Positions 17,745 to 27,669 are shown, counted from the stretch's first letter. The stretch: 64,000 bases of DNA from Streptomyces tendae (GCF_008632955.1 NZ_CP043960.1:1-64000), one strand, 5' to 3'. Numbers and translations: made by a program. The notes: a model not told the origin generated them from the letters alone.

Positions 17745-20006
17745 GTGTCCACCAGCCGTCCGCGCAGTGCACGGCCGAGCAGGCCCGCGGGGATCCTGGA
17801 CGAGGATCTCGGGACAGCCCTGCACGGCGCCGCTCGCGAGGCCCTCGGCCGCCTGGACGGCGTCGTGGCCGCGGGTGTCCACCTGCTCGACGATGAGGGC
17901 ACAGGGCTCGAACTGGCGCTGGTGGGGGGCGCCCCGCCGTCCTTGTTCATGCTGCCGGGCAGGATCCGCCTCGACTCGGCCGACCCCTGCGCCCGGGTCA
18001 TCTCCGTCGACGACGCATCGGCCCCTCCCCGGACGGCCCCCGCCGGTAGCGGGCAGGAGTTCGCGCTCCCCCACCCCTATGTCGCTCTTTCCGTGCCCGT
18101 CGCCGCCGCCGGATCGCGCTTCGGCACCCTGACCGTGCTCCGGCCGGAGACCTCCGACGGTCACGACCGGTCGGAACGGCAGGTCCTGCACCGTACGGCG
18201 GACCGACTCGCCGCCACTCTCGCCGGACTCGCGGAGCGGGGCACGGCCGTCCTGGCCGGCCCCGTACCCGCACTCGTACCGATGTGGCCGGACTCCGCTG
18301 CGGACCGGCCGGCCTCCGGCTGGGGGGTCTCCGGCGCGCCCGGCTCCGCGGGCACCAGCATGATGTATCCGGTGCGGCGCCTGACCGAGATGCTCAATCG
18401 GGCGACGACGGTGGACGACATCGTCGAGGCCGCCCAGGAGTGCATCATGACTCCCTTCGACGCCCGGGCGCTCGTCATGGTGAGGGCGGACCAGGACCAC
18501 GTGTGGGTGCTGGGGCACAGTGGCGTCTCGTCCGGCATGGTCCGCCATCTCCACGGCGCCAGAACCGATGCCGCGTCACCGGTGACCGACGCGCTGCGCG
18601 GGATTCCACAGTTCCTTGCCGCAGCCGGTCCCCAGGCAGCCGACTCCGGCCGTGCCGACGGCAAGCCCCGTACCGAGGTCTATCTGCCGCTGCCGGGAAG
18701 TTCACCGTTCGGCGATCTCCAAGCCGGTGAACAGCAGGGCGTCATCGGCGTGAGCTGTCTGTCGTTCGGGGGTCTTCGCACGTTCTCGACCGAGGAGAAG
18801 GCCGTGCTCGGCATGATGGCGCAATCGCTGGGGGCGGCCACCGAGCGGGTGGAGCTCGGTTCACGGCAGCGCGAGGTCGCCGAGTGCCTGCAGCGCACGC
18901 TTCTGCCCGCCACGCTTCCGGATCTGCCGCGGGTGACCACCGCGGCGCGCTACTGGCCCGCCACCACGACGTTCAGGGTGGGTGGGGACTGGTACGACGT
19001 CTTCCCCCTCCCCGGCGACCGCCTGGCGCTCGTCGTCGGAGACGTCGAGGGCCATTCCATGGAGAGCGCCGCACTGATGGGGCGGGTGCGCACCGCCGTG
19101 GCGGCCTATGCCAGTGAGGACCATCCGCCCGCCACGGTGATCGACCGTGTCGGGCGGCTTCTGGTTACGTCGGGCTCGGATCTGACTGTGACCTGCTGCC
19201 TCGTCGTCCTGGACACCGGCGACGGCACCGTCGAGGTGGCCTTGGCGGGCCACCCGGATCCGCTGGTCCGGGACGCCGACGGGACGGTACGCGCCCTTCG
19301 GGCTCCGGCCAACGTGCCGCTCGGTGTCCCCATGACCGACGCCTGCCAGGGCCGGGAGCACAGGCTGGACGCCGGCAGCACTCTGATGCTCTACACCAAT
19401 GGTCTCGTGGACTGGCGAACGACCACGCCGGAAGGACGGGCGCGAGAACTGTTCGGTTCGGGCAGCGTCGCGACGAGTTCCGACCTGGAGCAGTGGGCCG
19501 ACCACGTCTCCGCCGACGTCTCTGGGCCCCTTCAACGGCGTGACGACGCCGTCTTGCTCATGGCCCGGTACGAGGGGGTCGGCAACGCCGGGGCGCACAC
19601 CGCACCGCGGACCGGGGGCATGCTCATCCAGCGTGGCGATCTGCTGGGTGCGAGGACGGCCCGTGCCTTCGTGGACGACCGCCTGCACACCTGGGGGCTG
19701 CCGGAACTGTCGGACTCGCTCCAGCTCATCGCCTCGGAAGTGGTCACCAATGCTCTGATCCACGCGGGCAGTGACGTCGACGTCCGGCTTCGGGCCTTCG
19801 ACGACCACGTCCGGCTGGAGGTACGCGATTCCCGGAGCAATCCGCCGGTGCCGTCACCTCTGGCACTGTCCGAGGAGGACAACGCGGACGCCGAGCACGG
19901 ACGTGGTCTGCTGATCGTCGACGCGCTGGGCGGGGCGTGGAACAGCTTCCCGAACGGCCGCGGCAAGAACGTCGTCGTCGACATGCCCTTGCACGACCTG
20001 ACCTGA
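17745..20006 (+). CDS. GAF-SpoIIE serine phosphatase with anti-sigma-type ATPase domain
   Basis: 753 residues from GTG 17745 (GGAGGCGAG just upstream); the open frame extends further left but without coding character. Order: a GAF-like sensor (about 15-165), a second GAF-like region (about 200-360), a PP2C/SpoIIE phosphatase (about 385-605) with metal motifs VGGDWYDVF near 412, VVGDVEGHS near 430 and RRDDAVLLM near 601, and a C-terminal HATPase_c kinase domain with ASEVVTNALIHAG near 661 and HGRGLLIVDALGG near 718. Such proteins reset anti-sigma/anti-anti-sigma switches in Streptomyces. Having both phosphatase and kinase-type domains suggests control of a partner-switching module that is not in this window. 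Confidence 0.88.
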   Translation: MSTSRPRSARPSRPAGILDEDLGTALHGAAREALGRLDGVVAAGVHLLDDEGTGLELALVGGAPPSLFMLPGRIRLDSADPCARVISVDDASAPPRTAPAGSGQEFALPHPYVALSVPVAAAGSRFGTLTVLRPETSDGHDRSERQVLHRTADRLAATLAGLAERGTAVLAGPVPALVPMWPDSAADRPASGWGVSGAPGSAGTSMMYPVRRLTEMLNRATTVDDIVEAAQECIMTPFDARALVMVRADQDHVWVLGHSGVSSGMVRHLHGARTDAASPVTDALRGIPQFLAAAGPQAADSGRADGKPRTEVYLPLPGSSPFGDLQAGEQQGVIGVSCLSFGGLRTFSTEEKAVLGMMAQSLGAATERVELGSRQREVAECLQRTLLPATLPDLPRVTTAARYWPATTTFRVGGDWYDVFPLPGDRLALVVGDVEGHSMESAALMGRVRTAVAAYASEDHPPATVIDRVGRLLVTSGSDLTVTCCLVVLDTGDGTVEVALAGHPDPLVRDADGTVRALRAPANVPLGVPMTDACQGREHRLDAGSTLMLYTNGLVDWRTTTPEGRARELFGSGSVATSSDLEQWADHVSADVSGPLQRRDDAVLLMARYEGVGNAGAHTAPRTGGMLIQRGDLLGARTARAFVDDRLHTWGLPELSDSLQLIASEVVTNALIHAGSDVDVRLRAFDDHVRLEVRDSRSNPPVPSPLALSEEDNADAEHGRGLLIVDALGGAWNSFPNGRGKNVVVDMPLHDLT

Positions 20007-20070
20007 GCCGCACCTTGCCCCGATCAGCGGTCCCCGTCCGTGCCGGCCGGGCCCGCCCCCGGGTCGGTGA

Positions 20071-20691
20071 TCACGCTGCGGCCACATCCTTTGCGGGTGC
20101 CTGCGCTCCCAGAAGGGCAAGGCAGTTGAGCCACAGGACGTCGAGCTGGGCGGTGTTGTTGTAGAGCTTGGCGAACAGCACCTGGCCCTCCAGCTGAGCG
20201 ACGACGGCGCGTGCGGCGTCACGGGTGTCGGCGACCCTCGCATCACCGCGCTCCACGGCGGTTTCGATCACCTCTTGGACCATGTCCACCTGGGCTTCGA
20301 AGATCTCCTGCAGACGCCCGCGGATGACCTCCGTCTGGTTGCTCAGTTCCAGCGTGAGGTTGCCGAACATGCACCCGGACACGGTGCCGCACGTCTCCTG
20401 GCCGGTGCGCTGGGCGGTCGCGGTCTCCTCGAACAGCTGCCGGAGGCGGAGCAGGGGTTCCTCGTCGCCGTGCAGGACGCGATTCCAGTTCTCACGCTGG
20501 GTGGCCCACTGCTCATCGATCACGGCCAGGGCCAGGGCTTCCTTGGACTCGAAGAAGTAGTAGAAGCTGCCCTTCGGCACGCCGGCCGTCTTGCAGATCT
20601 CGGCCACACCGAGCGCCGAATAGCCCCGCAGTTCGATGAGGGACCGCGCAGCCTCGAGGATCTTGTCTTTTGCATCACTCGTACGCCCCAT
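20071..20691 (-). CDS. TetR/AcrR regulator, MGRTS subgroup
   Basis: 206 residues starting MGRTSDAKDKILEAARSL; HTH in GVAEICKTAGVPKGSFYYFF. The C-terminal domain (CGTVSGCMFGNLTLELSNQ; VVAQLEGQVLFAKLYNN) is nearly the same as that of the paralogue at 40535-41155. TATACT stands exactly six bases before the ATG with no room for a ribosome-binding site, so the mRNA is probably leaderless. The promoter carries GGTCGTATAC, shared with the paralogue and with the promoter of the gene at 24754. It likely represses itself and that set. Confidence 0.88.
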   Translation of the reverse strand: MGRTSDAKDKILEAARSLIELRGYSALGVAEICKTAGVPKGSFYYFFESKEALALAVIDEQWATQRENWNRVLHGDEEPLLRLRQLFEETATAQRTGQETCGTVSGCMFGNLTLELSNQTEVIRGRLQEIFEAQVDMVQEVIETAVERGDARVADTRDAARAVVAQLEGQVLFAKLYNNTAQLDVLWLNCLALLGAQAPAKDVAAA

Positions 20692-20709
20692 GCGACCAGT
20701 ATACGACCA
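20692..20709 (-). promoter_or_regulatory. Leaderless promoter/operator of MGRTS TetR
   Basis: On the - strand GGTCG-TATACT-GGTCG-C runs straight into the ATG. TATACT is a near-consensus -10, and the two GGTCG repeats on either side are probable contact points for the regulator. Confidence 0.6.
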
Positions 20710-20869
20710 TTCGACTAGCAGGGGAAGCGGCCGGTTCTCCGAACGGGCACAGCCCAGGCCGGGACCGGACACTTCGAGTGGTGAGCGACAGTCCGGCGCG
20801 ACATCCCCAGCGGGGCAGCTACGCCTCCCACCTCTCGTTCACCGGCCCCGGACGGCACCTCGGAGTCCG

Positions 20870-21346
20870 TCACATCCCCTGTGACGGTGCGTACCGCGCG
20901 GCGAGGTGAACGTCGTCGAGCGGCGACTCGTTTCCCTCGTCGTCGATGAAGGCGACCCGGAGGGGACGTCCGGTCGATCGGCTCGCCCGGTGCACCAGAG
21001 GGCCTTCGGGATGGGGCCGGTGCAGGTCGCCCCACTGCTGAAGAGCGCCGATGACGACGATGAGGTCCCGGCCGGCCGGGGTCAGGCGATAGGCCATGCG
21101 CGTGCGGGCTCCGCCCTCGCGGTAGGGGTGTTTCTCCAGCACGCCCGCGTCCACCAGCACAGCGAGCCGCTGGGTCAGTACGTCGCTGGCCACATGGAGA
21201 CGCTCACGAAAATCCGAGAAGCGCGTGACGCCCTGTACCGCCTCCCGGAGGATCAGCAGACTCCACCGATCTCCGACGACCTCCAGGGCCCGGCCGATCG
21301 AGCAGCGTTGTCCGCTCTCCACGGTCGACGCTATGCGTTTCGTCAT
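20870..21346 (-). CDS. HxlR-family transcriptional regulator
   Basis: 158 residues. The MarR-like winged helix of the HxlR/DUF24 family is clear: CSIGRALEVVGDRWSLLILR, FSDFRERLHVASDVLTQRL, then VLEKHPYREGGARTRMAYRL. I start at Met 21346 (MTKRIASTVESGQRCSI); upstream sequence lacks family similarity. The Cys at about residue 15 is in the position of the redox-sensing Cys of some members. It lies downstream of, and in the same direction as, an SDR gene, its most likely target. Confidence 0.85.
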   Translation of the reverse strand: MTKRIASTVESGQRCSIGRALEVVGDRWSLLILREAVQGVTRFSDFRERLHVASDVLTQRLAVLVDAGVLEKHPYREGGARTRMAYRLTPAGRDLIVVIGALQQWGDLHRPHPEGPLVHRASRSTGRPLRVAFIDDEGNESPLDDVHLAARYAPSQGM

Positions 21347-21574
21347 GCCTCGAGGATACCGCTGGGTTGGAAATCCAGACCATGCCGGACCGACCACGCA
21401 CCGGCAGGGCGGCAGCAGACCACCTGGGACGGCTCGGCGCACGGCCTCACCCGCGCCTCGGGGCGTCCTACGCGGTCGTCACCACCAGTGCGCGCTCGCT
21501 CCATGCCCGAAGAGCTGTTGTCGCGTGCGATCCGGCACCAAGGGCCCTCGGGGCAGAAACCGTCTCCGAGGCGG

Positions 21575-22294
21575 TCACACGAGGGACGAGCCGCCGCGCA
21601 ATTGCGGGTACAGCGCCTCAGGTCCCTGGGACAACGCGGCCTGCACGCGCCGGCTGACGTCATCGCCGAGAACCTCGGGCCACCCCGCCTCGACTCCCTC
21701 CAGCGTCGCGCGGGCCACCGCGGCAGGGTCCGCCTTCGGCCCCGTGACGGCCGCGGCCATGTCTGTCGCGAGGTAGCTCACGTGCAGGGCGGTGACCTGT
21801 GTCCCCTGTTCTGCCAGGGCCACCCGCAAGGCGTTGGTCATCGACCACTCCGCGGACTTGGCCGCGGCGTACCCGGCACTGGCCGTGATGGACACCCAGG
21901 AAAGCACCGAGAGGACGTTGACGATCGCCCCGCCGCCGTTGCGGCCGAGAATCGGGGCGAAAGCCCTGCTCATCGCGAGGGTTCCGAGCACATGTGTCTC
22001 GAACTCCGTACGGAACGAGTCCAGTTCCGTGGTGAGGATGTGCGCCCGGGTCGTGGATCCGGCGTTGTTGACGAGGAGGGTCACGTCCGGCGTCTGTTCG
22101 GCCGCGGCCAGGACCGAGGCATGGTCGGTGATGTCCACGGCCACAGGCACCGTCTCGGGCACCGTCACCTTCGCCGGAGCGCGGGCTCCGGCGTAGACCT
22201 TGGCCGCACCCGCTTCGAGGAGCGCTCGCACGAATTGCTCACCGAGCCCGCGGTTGGCACCGGTCACGAACGCGACTGATCCATCCACCTTCAT
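21575..22294 (-). CDS. Short-chain dehydrogenase/reductase
   Basis: 239 residues. Rossmann cofactor motif FVTGANRGLGEQF at residues 9-21 (TGxxxGxG), NNAG at LLVNNAGSTT, and the catalytic Tyr and Lys in SAGYAAAKSAEWS. Length and motifs are those of classical NAD(P)-dependent SDRs. The basic Arg after the Gly-rich loop leans to NADPH. Substrate unknown. The HxlR regulator lies just downstream on the same strand. Confidence 0.88.
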   Translation of the reverse strand: MKVDGSVAFVTGANRGLGEQFVRALLEAGAAKVYAGARAPAKVTVPETVPVAVDITDHASVLAAAEQTPDVTLLVNNAGSTTRAHILTTELDSFRTEFETHVLGTLAMSRAFAPILGRNGGGAIVNVLSVLSWVSITASAGYAAAKSAEWSMTNALRVALAEQGTQVTALHVSYLATDMAAAVTGPKADPAAVARATLEGVEAGWPEVLGDDVSRRVQAALSQGPEALYPQLRGGSSLV

Positions 22295-23068
22295 GCGTGG
22301 ACCCTTCCGGACGGGGTGCGAGGGCTGACGACCTGGGTCGCGATGCGATGGTCCACAGCGGTCTCACCCAAGCTATAGCGCCGTGGATTCCGCCACCACC
22401 CGACGCCGGCCCGCCGTCCGCACGGGCGACGTCGGCGGCGGTCCCGCCCCAGTGACGGCCTTCTCGCATCCGAGGAGTGCACGAGCACGGCCCCGCTCGG
22501 CATGCCTCGCGCCTCGTCGTCCGACCGGAACGACAGCTCGTGCCCGTGACCCGCGCGAAAGGCCCCCGTCCTCGGTGTCGAGTCAGTCGGCGCCGTCACC
22601 CACTGGGCGCGGCTGCCTCGCCCCTCGGCCGCGAACGCGGTCCACCGGCCGGAGCGCCGACCCCGGTACGAGACGGACATGAGCAATGTGGAGTTCACTG
22701 CGGCACCGGACGTCGTGCCGGTCCCTCGGGTAGCGGTCGGAGATGTAGGACGAAATCTGCTGTTCGGTCCCGGCCTCTGCCGACCAGGCGTGACATCCCG
22801 TGAGTTGATCACGCTGTCCAAGTGTCCGCTTGATCATCGGCGTTGCGCGGCGAGTCGAGCACACGTCGTGGTCTGCGGGCACGGGCTGCCTGCGTCCGGC
22901 CTGTCCGGGAGCAGGTCCCGCTCTTTTGTGGTCATGGTCCGGAATGCGGCCTTCCTCACTCATACAGGAAGGAGTCCCCCCGAGAACTCGTTTTGCCAGG
23001 TTTTGCACCCGCCCATGTCCCGGCCGCTCGTCGGCTGCCTCCGGTTCACGGAAGAGAAGCACGTTCAC
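22295..23068. other. Gene-poor stretch
   Basis: Between the SDR start and the MFS start I find no open frame with convincing codon use or motifs on either strand. It presumably holds the promoters of both divergent genes. Confidence 0.4.
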
Positions 23069-24328
23069 TTGATACCTACGAAAGTCCGGTCCACCACACC
23101 CCGGCACGCCCGCACCGTCGCCCACGGCCGGGTCCGGGGTGTCTACCTGCCTCGTCTCGCGGATGCGGTCGCATCCTCCATGGCCACGTACGGAATCCCC
23201 CTACTGGTCCTGGGTGCGACGAATTCGTCCTCGTGGACCGGGATCTCCTTCATGCTGGCTTGGGCACCCCGGCTCTGCACGTTCGCTCTGGCGGGCACGG
23301 CTGTCGACCGCTACGGGCCCGCACGGGTCTTCCGGCTGGCCGCCGCGACCCGGGCCGCGCTCACCGGGTGTGCCGCCGCCGCCCTGGCCATGACCACCGG
23401 CGGCACGGCCCTGGGTTTCGTGATGTTCCTGGCGGTGTGCACGGGGTGCCTGACACAGTTCAGCTTCATCGCGGCCGAGAGTGTCGGCGTCATCACCAGC
23501 AAGGGCGCGGGCGACGCGGCACACCGCGTCCAGTCGGTCCTTCTCGGCATCGACCAGGCGGCCGCCCTGGCCGGCCCCGCGACGGGCGGCCTCCTCCTGC
23601 AATGGCACGGTCCCAGCGGCATGCTCGTCGTCCTCGGCGGTCTGTCCCTGCTGTCGGCCGCTGCCGCCCCGCGGTCACAACAGGCACCTTTACGGGCGCA
23701 CAAGGGGAGCGCACCCGCGGCGAGTGGATGGCGCACGGGCTGGTCCACCCTGCGCTCCCTGCCGTCCCTCGCCTGGCTGGTAGCCGGCCTGGCACTGTCC
23801 AATCTGGCCCTCGGCCTCCTGGAGACGGCGACGCCGGTGCTGGTGGTGAAGCAACTCGGCCGTTCCAGTGCCTCGGTCGGCCTGGTGTGGTCCTGCGCGG
23901 CCGCCGCTTCGCTGTGCGCGGTCGCCCTGTGCCGCCCGGTGATCGACCGATGGGGGCTGACGACGGTGGGCCGCTGGGCCGCGCTCGTGACGGGCGTGCC
24001 CTGCTTCCTCATCCCGCTCGCCGACTCCTACGTGGCCTACCTCGCACTGATCGCCGTCTTCATGGCCGGCGACAGCGTGCTGAGCGTCGTGCTGCGCACC
24101 ATCCGCTCCCTGCTCATCCCCGCCGAGGTGTTCGGCAGCACCCTGTCCGTCACCGTGCTGCTCCTGCTCCTGCCCTATCCGCTCGCCGGCATCCTCCTCG
24201 CCGTCACCGACCCGGCCGACCTCCCCGCACTGATCACCATCTGCGCGATCCTGCAAAGCCTCGGTCTGGCCTGTGCGTTGACCTACGGCACCCGCTCCCG
24301 GTCCCGCCGCGGCAAGCACCGCAGATGA
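23069..24328 (+). CDS. MFS transporter
   Basis: About 419 residues with roughly ten to twelve hydrophobic segments, such as GIPLLVLGATNSSSWTGISF, ALGFVMFLAVCTGCL, TVLLLLLPYPLAGILLAV and ITICAILQSLGLACALTYG. It has an MFS-type loop after helix 2-3 (AGTAVDRYGPARVFRL). I prefer TTG 23069 because GGAAGAGAAG stands eight bases before it; an in-frame ATG at 23015 has no such site. A drug or metabolite exporter is the usual role; the substrate cannot be called. It is divergent from the SDR. Confidence 0.75.
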   Translation: MIPTKVRSTTPRHARTVAHGRVRGVYLPRLADAVASSMATYGIPLLVLGATNSSSWTGISFMLAWAPRLCTFALAGTAVDRYGPARVFRLAAATRAALTGCAAAALAMTTGGTALGFVMFLAVCTGCLTQFSFIAAESVGVITSKGAGDAAHRVQSVLLGIDQAAALAGPATGGLLLQWHGPSGMLVVLGGLSLLSAAAAPRSQQAPLRAHKGSAPAASGWRTGWSTLRSLPSLAWLVAGLALSNLALGLLETATPVLVVKQLGRSSASVGLVWSCAAAASLCAVALCRPVIDRWGLTTVGRWAALVTGVPCFLIPLADSYVAYLALIAVFMAGDSVLSVVLRTIRSLLIPAEVFGSTLSVTVLLLLLPYPLAGILLAVTDPADLPALITICAILQSLGLACALTYGTRSRSRRGKHRR

Positions 24329-24687
24329 GACCCTGCCGAGTCGCCCGCGCCGCGCACGCGCGCACCGACCCCCGGCCGGGAACCGGGCGTTCGGGCGACC
24401 GTCCCAGCGGTTGCCGCGGGCGCGCGGGCCACCTGGACGACGCGGTGCCGTGCGTCGCGGCGGCGCCCTGGCCGATTCGCCCGCGCGCCGGCAGCGGGTT
24501 GGGGAGCGCAGGCGCAAGCCGGCTCGTGCAGCTTCCGAGCGGCCCGGGGTGCTGGCGCGACGCAGATCCTGGCGGTGCGACCATCAGCGGATCGCGAACT
24601 GGTCCTCGGCGGGGGCGGCGGGTGAAGGTGTCCAGGATCACGCCACCGCCGGTTCCGCACAGGGAAGGTCCTCCAGGCCGGACGACT

Positions 24688-24718
24688 TATACGACCAGTT
24701 AAGACGACCGGTCGTATA
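24688..24718 (+). promoter_or_regulatory. Operator of the MGRTS-TetR class
   Basis: TATACGACC at 24688-24696 and its exact inverse GGTCGTATA at 24710-24718. Within and overlapping the right half is a perfect 12-bp palindrome ACGACCGGTCGT at 24704-24715. It stands 36 bp before the ATG at 24754 and matches half-sites at the two leaderless TetR promoters. Confidence 0.7.
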
Positions 24719-24753
24719 TTCGGTCGACGCCTCATCCTCACAGGGAGAATGTC

Positions 24754-25473
24754 ATGAGCGACCTCACGAGCACTGCCATAGAGGCCCACGGTGGCCTCGA
24801 GCGCTACAACGGTTTCAATTCGGTCACCGCGCACTTCCGATCCGGCGGTGCCTTGTGGGGCCTCAAGCAGCAGGAGGGCGTGTTCCGGCACGCCGCAGTG
24901 CGAGTGGACCTGCACCGCCAGCACGCCAGTCACTCCCCCTTCACCGCACCCCATCTGCGCACCTCCGTGACCGCAGAGCGGGTGGCCGTAGAGACCGACG
25001 ACGGTCAGGTGAAGGTGGAGCGGCTCGACCCGCGCGCGGCATTCGCCGGCCACACCCTCGAAACCCCCTGGGACGACCTTCACGTGGCCTACTTCGCCGG
25101 TTACGCGATGTGGACCTACCTCACGGCACCCTTCATCTTCGCCGCCTCCGACGTCCGCACCGAGGAGCTGCCCCCGTCGACGGAGAACGGACAGACCCTG
25201 CGACGTCTGAAGGTGACCTTCCCCGACCGCATCGCCACCCACAGCCGAGAGCAGATCTTCCACTTCGACCAGCACGGACTCCTGCGCAGGCACGACTACA
25301 CCGCCGACGTCCTCAACGCCGGCCCCGTCGCGCACTACTCCTCCGACTACGAGGAGTTCGACGGCATCATGGTGCCGACCCGCAGGCGCGTCCACCCGCT
25401 GGCCGCCGACGGAACCGTCAACCGTGAGCTGGAACTGGTCACCATCGACATCGAGAGCGCCCTGTTCGTCTGA
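24754..25473 (+). CDS. Conserved hypothetical protein, lipoprotein-carrier-like
   Basis: 239 residues, behind CAGGGAGAAT. It starts MSDLTSTAIEAHGGLERYNG, then FNSVTAHFRSGGALWGLKQQ, and continues with alternating strands (REQIFHFDQHGLLRRHDYTA, EEFDGIMVPTRRRVHPL). The pattern recalls the half-barrel fold of LolA-like proteins, but it has no signal peptide, so it would be cytoplasmic. I do not know a function. The strong TetR-type operator upstream ties it to the MGRTS regulators at 20071 and 40535. Confidence 0.75.
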   Translation: MSDLTSTAIEAHGGLERYNGFNSVTAHFRSGGALWGLKQQEGVFRHAAVRVDLHRQHASHSPFTAPHLRTSVTAERVAVETDDGQVKVERLDPRAAFAGHTLETPWDDLHVAYFAGYAMWTYLTAPFIFAASDVRTEELPPSTENGQTLRRLKVTFPDRIATHSREQIFHFDQHGLLRRHDYTADVLNAGPVAHYSSDYEEFDGIMVPTRRRVHPLAADGTVNRELELVTIDIESALFV

Positions 25474-25493
25474 GCACCCACGGCACGAGCCGC

Positions 25494-25537
25494 CTGCGGC
25501 GCCCGTGAACGGCCCGGGTCCTTCACGGGCGCCGCAG
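25494..25537 (+). terminator. Terminator after the 239-aa unknown
   Basis: A 16-bp perfect stem (CTGCGGCGCCCGTGAA and its inverse) with a 12-base loop, 20 bases beyond the stop codon. The next 420 bases (25538-25960) show no supportable gene. Confidence 0.75.
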
Positions 25538-25966
25538 ACATCACACGTGCCTCAGGCAGGCCGGTGGAGCAGGGCCGGGCGTCGGGGTCCCCCTGCCGTT
25601 TCCTCGGTCGCCGTCCGGCCGTCGGCTCCGCCACTGAAGGCTCCAGAACCGGGAGACAGGATGGTGTTCGGCCCAGCGGCCGGTGAGCCCGTGCGACGTC
25701 AGGCACTGCGCGTAACTGCCTTGAGAAACGCGGATGGAGCGCCTTGCGCTGACTGAGGAAGGCCGTACTCCGGCGGGCCTCGCACAGGGCGCGCGCTCGA
25801 CGGGAGAACACGTATCTCCATCTGCCGAGCGCGCCTGCGCGAGCTCACATGGCAAACATCGAGGCTCGCTTCAGTTCATTCGCGAGGTGCAGCGGTCCTT
25901 CAACCCGGTCTGCATCCAAGCCGAATCATCCCGCATCCCGACCGTGGGCATCCGTGTTGACTTTTT

Positions 25967-26005
25967 CTAGACCGGTCGTCTACTTTGCTATAGGCGACCG
26001 GTCGT
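25967..26005 (+). promoter_or_regulatory. Double GACCGGTC operator upstream of quinone reductase 1
   Basis: GACCGGTC at 25970-25977 inside TAGACCGGTCGTCTA, and CGACCGGTCG at 25995-26004 inside TAGGCGACCGGTCGT. Centres are 26 bp apart. A -35-like TTGACT precedes (25958-25963). The same arrangement stands before the paralogue at 59647. Confidence 0.7.
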
Positions 26006-26062
26006 TTTAACCGATCACTCCGATCGCCTTCCCCCACCACAAGCCAACGGAGATCGCCGATC

Positions 26063-26770
26063 ATGACCACCCCCGTGAAGCTCGCCATCGTCTACTACTC
26101 CTCCACCGGAACGATCGCGACGATCGCCAAGGAGTTGCACGACGCGGGCGTGAAGGCAGGCGCCGAGGTGCGTCTCGTCAGGGCGGGCGAGCTGGCCCCT
26201 CAGGCCGCCATCGACTCCAACCCCGCGTGGGCCGCCAACCAGACCGCCACCGCGAACATCCCCGAGGCCAGTCCTGCGGACATCGAGTGGGCAGACGCGG
26301 TCATCTTCGGTACACCCACCCGTTTCGGCAACGTCTCCTCGCAGCTGAAGCAGTTCATCGACACGCTGGGAGGCCTGTGGGCCGAGGGAAAGCTCGCCGA
26401 CAAGGTCTACAGCGGTTTCGTCTCCACCGCCACAGCTCACGCCGGCCATGAGTCGACTCTGCTCGCCCTGTACAACTCCGTCCACCACTTCGGCGGCATC
26501 GTCGTCAGCCCAGGCTTCACCGACCCGGCCAAGTTCGTCGACGGCAACCCCTACGGCACCTCCCACGCGGACGGCCAGGGCACCAATCCCGTGGACGACA
26601 CCACCCGCACCGCCGCCCGCATCCAGGCCGAACGCGTCGTCGCGATGGCCGCGAAGCTCAAGGCGGCGGCCGAGGCCAAGTACCGCGCCGATGCCGAGCC
26701 CGACACCGAGGCCGAGCCCCTGGCCGAGGTGGAGAGCCCGCGACGCTGGTGGCAGCGCCGCCGCAAGTAG
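26063..26770 (+). CDS. Flavodoxin-like NAD(P)H:quinone oxidoreductase (WrbA type), copy 1
   Basis: 235 residues. Flavodoxin fold with the FMN-phosphate loop YYSSTGTIATIAKEL at the N-terminus, then the type IV quinone reductase block GTPTRFGNVSSQLKQFIDTL, GLWAEGKLADKVYSGFVSTA and HHFGGIVVSPGF. It reduces quinones by two electrons and so limits redox cycling. A charged C-terminal tail (EAEPLAEVESPRRWWQRRRK) extends beyond the usual roughly 200 residues and is missing in copy 2 (59647-60258), which is otherwise closely similar. Induction through the GACCGGTC pair upstream is likely. Confidence 0.92.
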   Translation: MTTPVKLAIVYYSSTGTIATIAKELHDAGVKAGAEVRLVRAGELAPQAAIDSNPAWAANQTATANIPEASPADIEWADAVIFGTPTRFGNVSSQLKQFIDTLGGLWAEGKLADKVYSGFVSTATAHAGHESTLLALYNSVHHFGGIVVSPGFTDPAKFVDGNPYGTSHADGQGTNPVDDTTRTAARIQAERVVAMAAKLKAAAEAKYRADAEPDTEAEPLAEVESPRRWWQRRRK

Positions 26771-27042
26771 CGCGCGTGCGCCGCTCGGACAGGTCGCGGC
26801 GAACGCGCCCCGGAATGACGCGTGTCACCGCGCGGCCTCATCGCGGCGCCCTCGCCGCGACCGACACCGGTGGGGGTCTGACGGCCGATGCGCGTGTGGC
26901 GTTCCGACGGGACGGACCACCCACCCGCACCCGACCCCTCGCCGCCGCCCGAGTCCGTTCACCGCATTGCTGGGGCGGCCCGGCGCGACCGTCTCCCCCA
27001 CCGCTGTGATGCGTTCGGGCGGCGTGTGACGCTTGACCATCA

Positions 27043-27077
27043 GTAACGGCCCGTCGGTCTCCTCGGCGGGCCGTTAC
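27043..27077 (+). terminator. Terminator before the small peptide gene
   Basis: An 11-bp stem, GTAACGGCCCG at 27043-27053 and CGGGCCGTTAC at 27067-27077, with a 13-base loop. It lies about 270 bases after the quinone reductase and separates it from the next unit. Confidence 0.65.
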
Positions 27078-27230
27078 GCGTACCCCGGAATCTTGCTGCC
27101 CCTCGGTAGCACGCGACACCTGCCGGACAATCGAGTGCTACATTTGCTTCGCACAGCAACTACCTCCGGCAAGTCCCGTGTGCGACGTGCCCCCGTGCCA
27201 CACCCAGACCCCACTCGAAAGGGAAAACAC

Positions 27231-27470
27231 GTGTCCTCCACCCTGACCGACATCCAGCCCGACCAGTTCGGAAGCACGAGCGCCCTCGAGACCGCGGGCA
27301 CCGGGCGGCACCGTGGCCGCCGGGCCGCCGGGGACATGTGGGCCACCGGAAGCGAGAGCATCGGCCACGGCCGCCACCGCAGGACGACGGACGTCATGTC
27401 GGCGTGGCCGGCCGCCACACCCGGCATCCCCTCCGTCGGTGAGCCGGCCGGGCAGCTCGTGCGGAACTGA
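27231..27470 (+). CDS. Small Arg/His/Gly-rich peptide upstream of monooxygenase pair
   Basis: 79 residues from GTG 27231, with GAAAGGGAAAACAC before it. An acidic, leader-like N-terminus (MSSTLTDIQPDQFGSTSALE) is followed by two similar basic blocks (TGRHRGRR and GHGRHRR) and a Pro/Ala-rich tail. I recognise no family. It lies 199 bp before the luciferase-like monooxygenase and its flavin reductase. It could be a precursor peptide modified by those enzymes, a small partner, or a leader. This is speculative; only the open frame, start context and position are seen. Confidence 0.5.
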   Translation: MSSTLTDIQPDQFGSTSALETAGTGRHRGRRAAGDMWATGSESIGHGRHRRTTDVMSAWPAATPGIPSVGEPAGQLVRN

Positions 27471-27669
27471 GAACGCGGGCCTCGGGAAGGCCGCGCCCGC
27501 CGAGCGGAAGGTCGTCGAGCGGACACGGCCCGGCGTACGGCCAAGCCGCACGGTCGTGCCGCCACCGGGCGCCGTCGCCCCGCCCTGCCCCGTACCGAAC
27601 CGCCGCCCTCCCCCGCCATCGGGTCGGAGGGACGAACGCAAAGACCGACACGACAGAAGGACGGACACG

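Noticed and set aside
24329..24687. Arg/Pro-rich open frames after the MFS gene
   Set aside because: They are shadows in a stretch of very high GC with no start signals; only the operator at its right edge is supported.
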